DNA of 5,073 bases from Clostridiales bacterium. Its GTDB lineage: Bacteria > Bacillota > Sulfobacillia > UBA995. The position numbers and the translations under genes were made by a program. The stretch is from NCBI GenBank assembly GCA_003517845.1, contig DOZU01000063.1, positions 1,939 to 7,011 of the forward strand. The letters run 5' to 3'. Shown here piece by piece: positions 5,054 through 5,073 of the stretch (within the stretch, counting starts at the first letter, position 1; each line of letters begins with the position of its first letter). The notes under the pieces were generated by a model that did not search any database, had not been told where the DNA came from, and was given only the letters and a program-made list of their open reading frames with translations.

Positions 5054-5073
5054 TGTAGGGGCGGGTTCTGAAC
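5054..5073. repeat. Left part of a third copy of the intergenic inverted repeat, cut by window edge
   Basis: TGTAGGGGCGGGTTCTGAAC equals the left arm, loop and start of the right arm of the element at 4490-4520, with a single difference in the loop (CTG for TTG). The right arm would continue beyond the window. Confidence 0.8.

Noticed and set aside
1..5073. CRISPR array, tRNA or rRNA genes, complete insertion sequence
   Set aside because: I saw no regularly spaced direct repeats, no cloverleaf or rRNA-like sequence, and no intact transposase frame.

Overview
The window is GC-rich bacterial DNA. It holds six protein-coding genes on two strands and no RNA gene or mobile element that I can support. 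A bacterial-archaeal type fructose-1,6-bisphosphate aldolase/phosphatase, a stand-alone NifU-type Fe-S scaffold, frequent TTG/GTG starts with strong Shine-Dalgarno sites, and a GGGGCGGGTT-type intergenic inverted repeat suggest a thermophilic or anaerobic bacterium, for instance a GC-rich deep-branching clostridial lineage. That placement is an inference and is not tight.

Left part (1-1441, minus strand): the first two genes of what looks like a type 3 BREX phage-defence operon. They are brxF, a 158-residue P-loop protein, followed 34 bases downstream by the N-terminal 310 residues of brxC, a large P-loop ATPase that runs off the left edge. The remaining expected BREX-3 genes (pglXI, brxHII, pglZ, brxA) would lie outside the window to the left.

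Divergent spacer (1442-1948): about 500 bases without a gene. It carries the brxF ribosome-binding site, a near-palindrome, two candidate promoters pointing right, and a degenerate copy of the intergenic inverted repeat. It marks the border between the defence locus and ordinary chromosomal genes.

Right part (1949-5073, plus strand): fbp (gluconeogenesis), a short NifU-domain protein, a receiver-like plus GGDEF diguanylate cyclase whose receiver has lost key residues, and a PPC/DUF296 putative DNA-binding protein. fbp and the NifU gene are close enough to be co-transcribed. The cyclase and the PPC gene are each preceded by spacers of about 170-195 bases with hairpins. Three copies of one inverted-repeat family lie between genes, all in the same orientation; one is a near-perfect 37-base hairpin and one is cut by the right edge.

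The BREX-3 start is the most interesting biology. It belongs to a described system, and I found no convincing evidence of a wholly new one.
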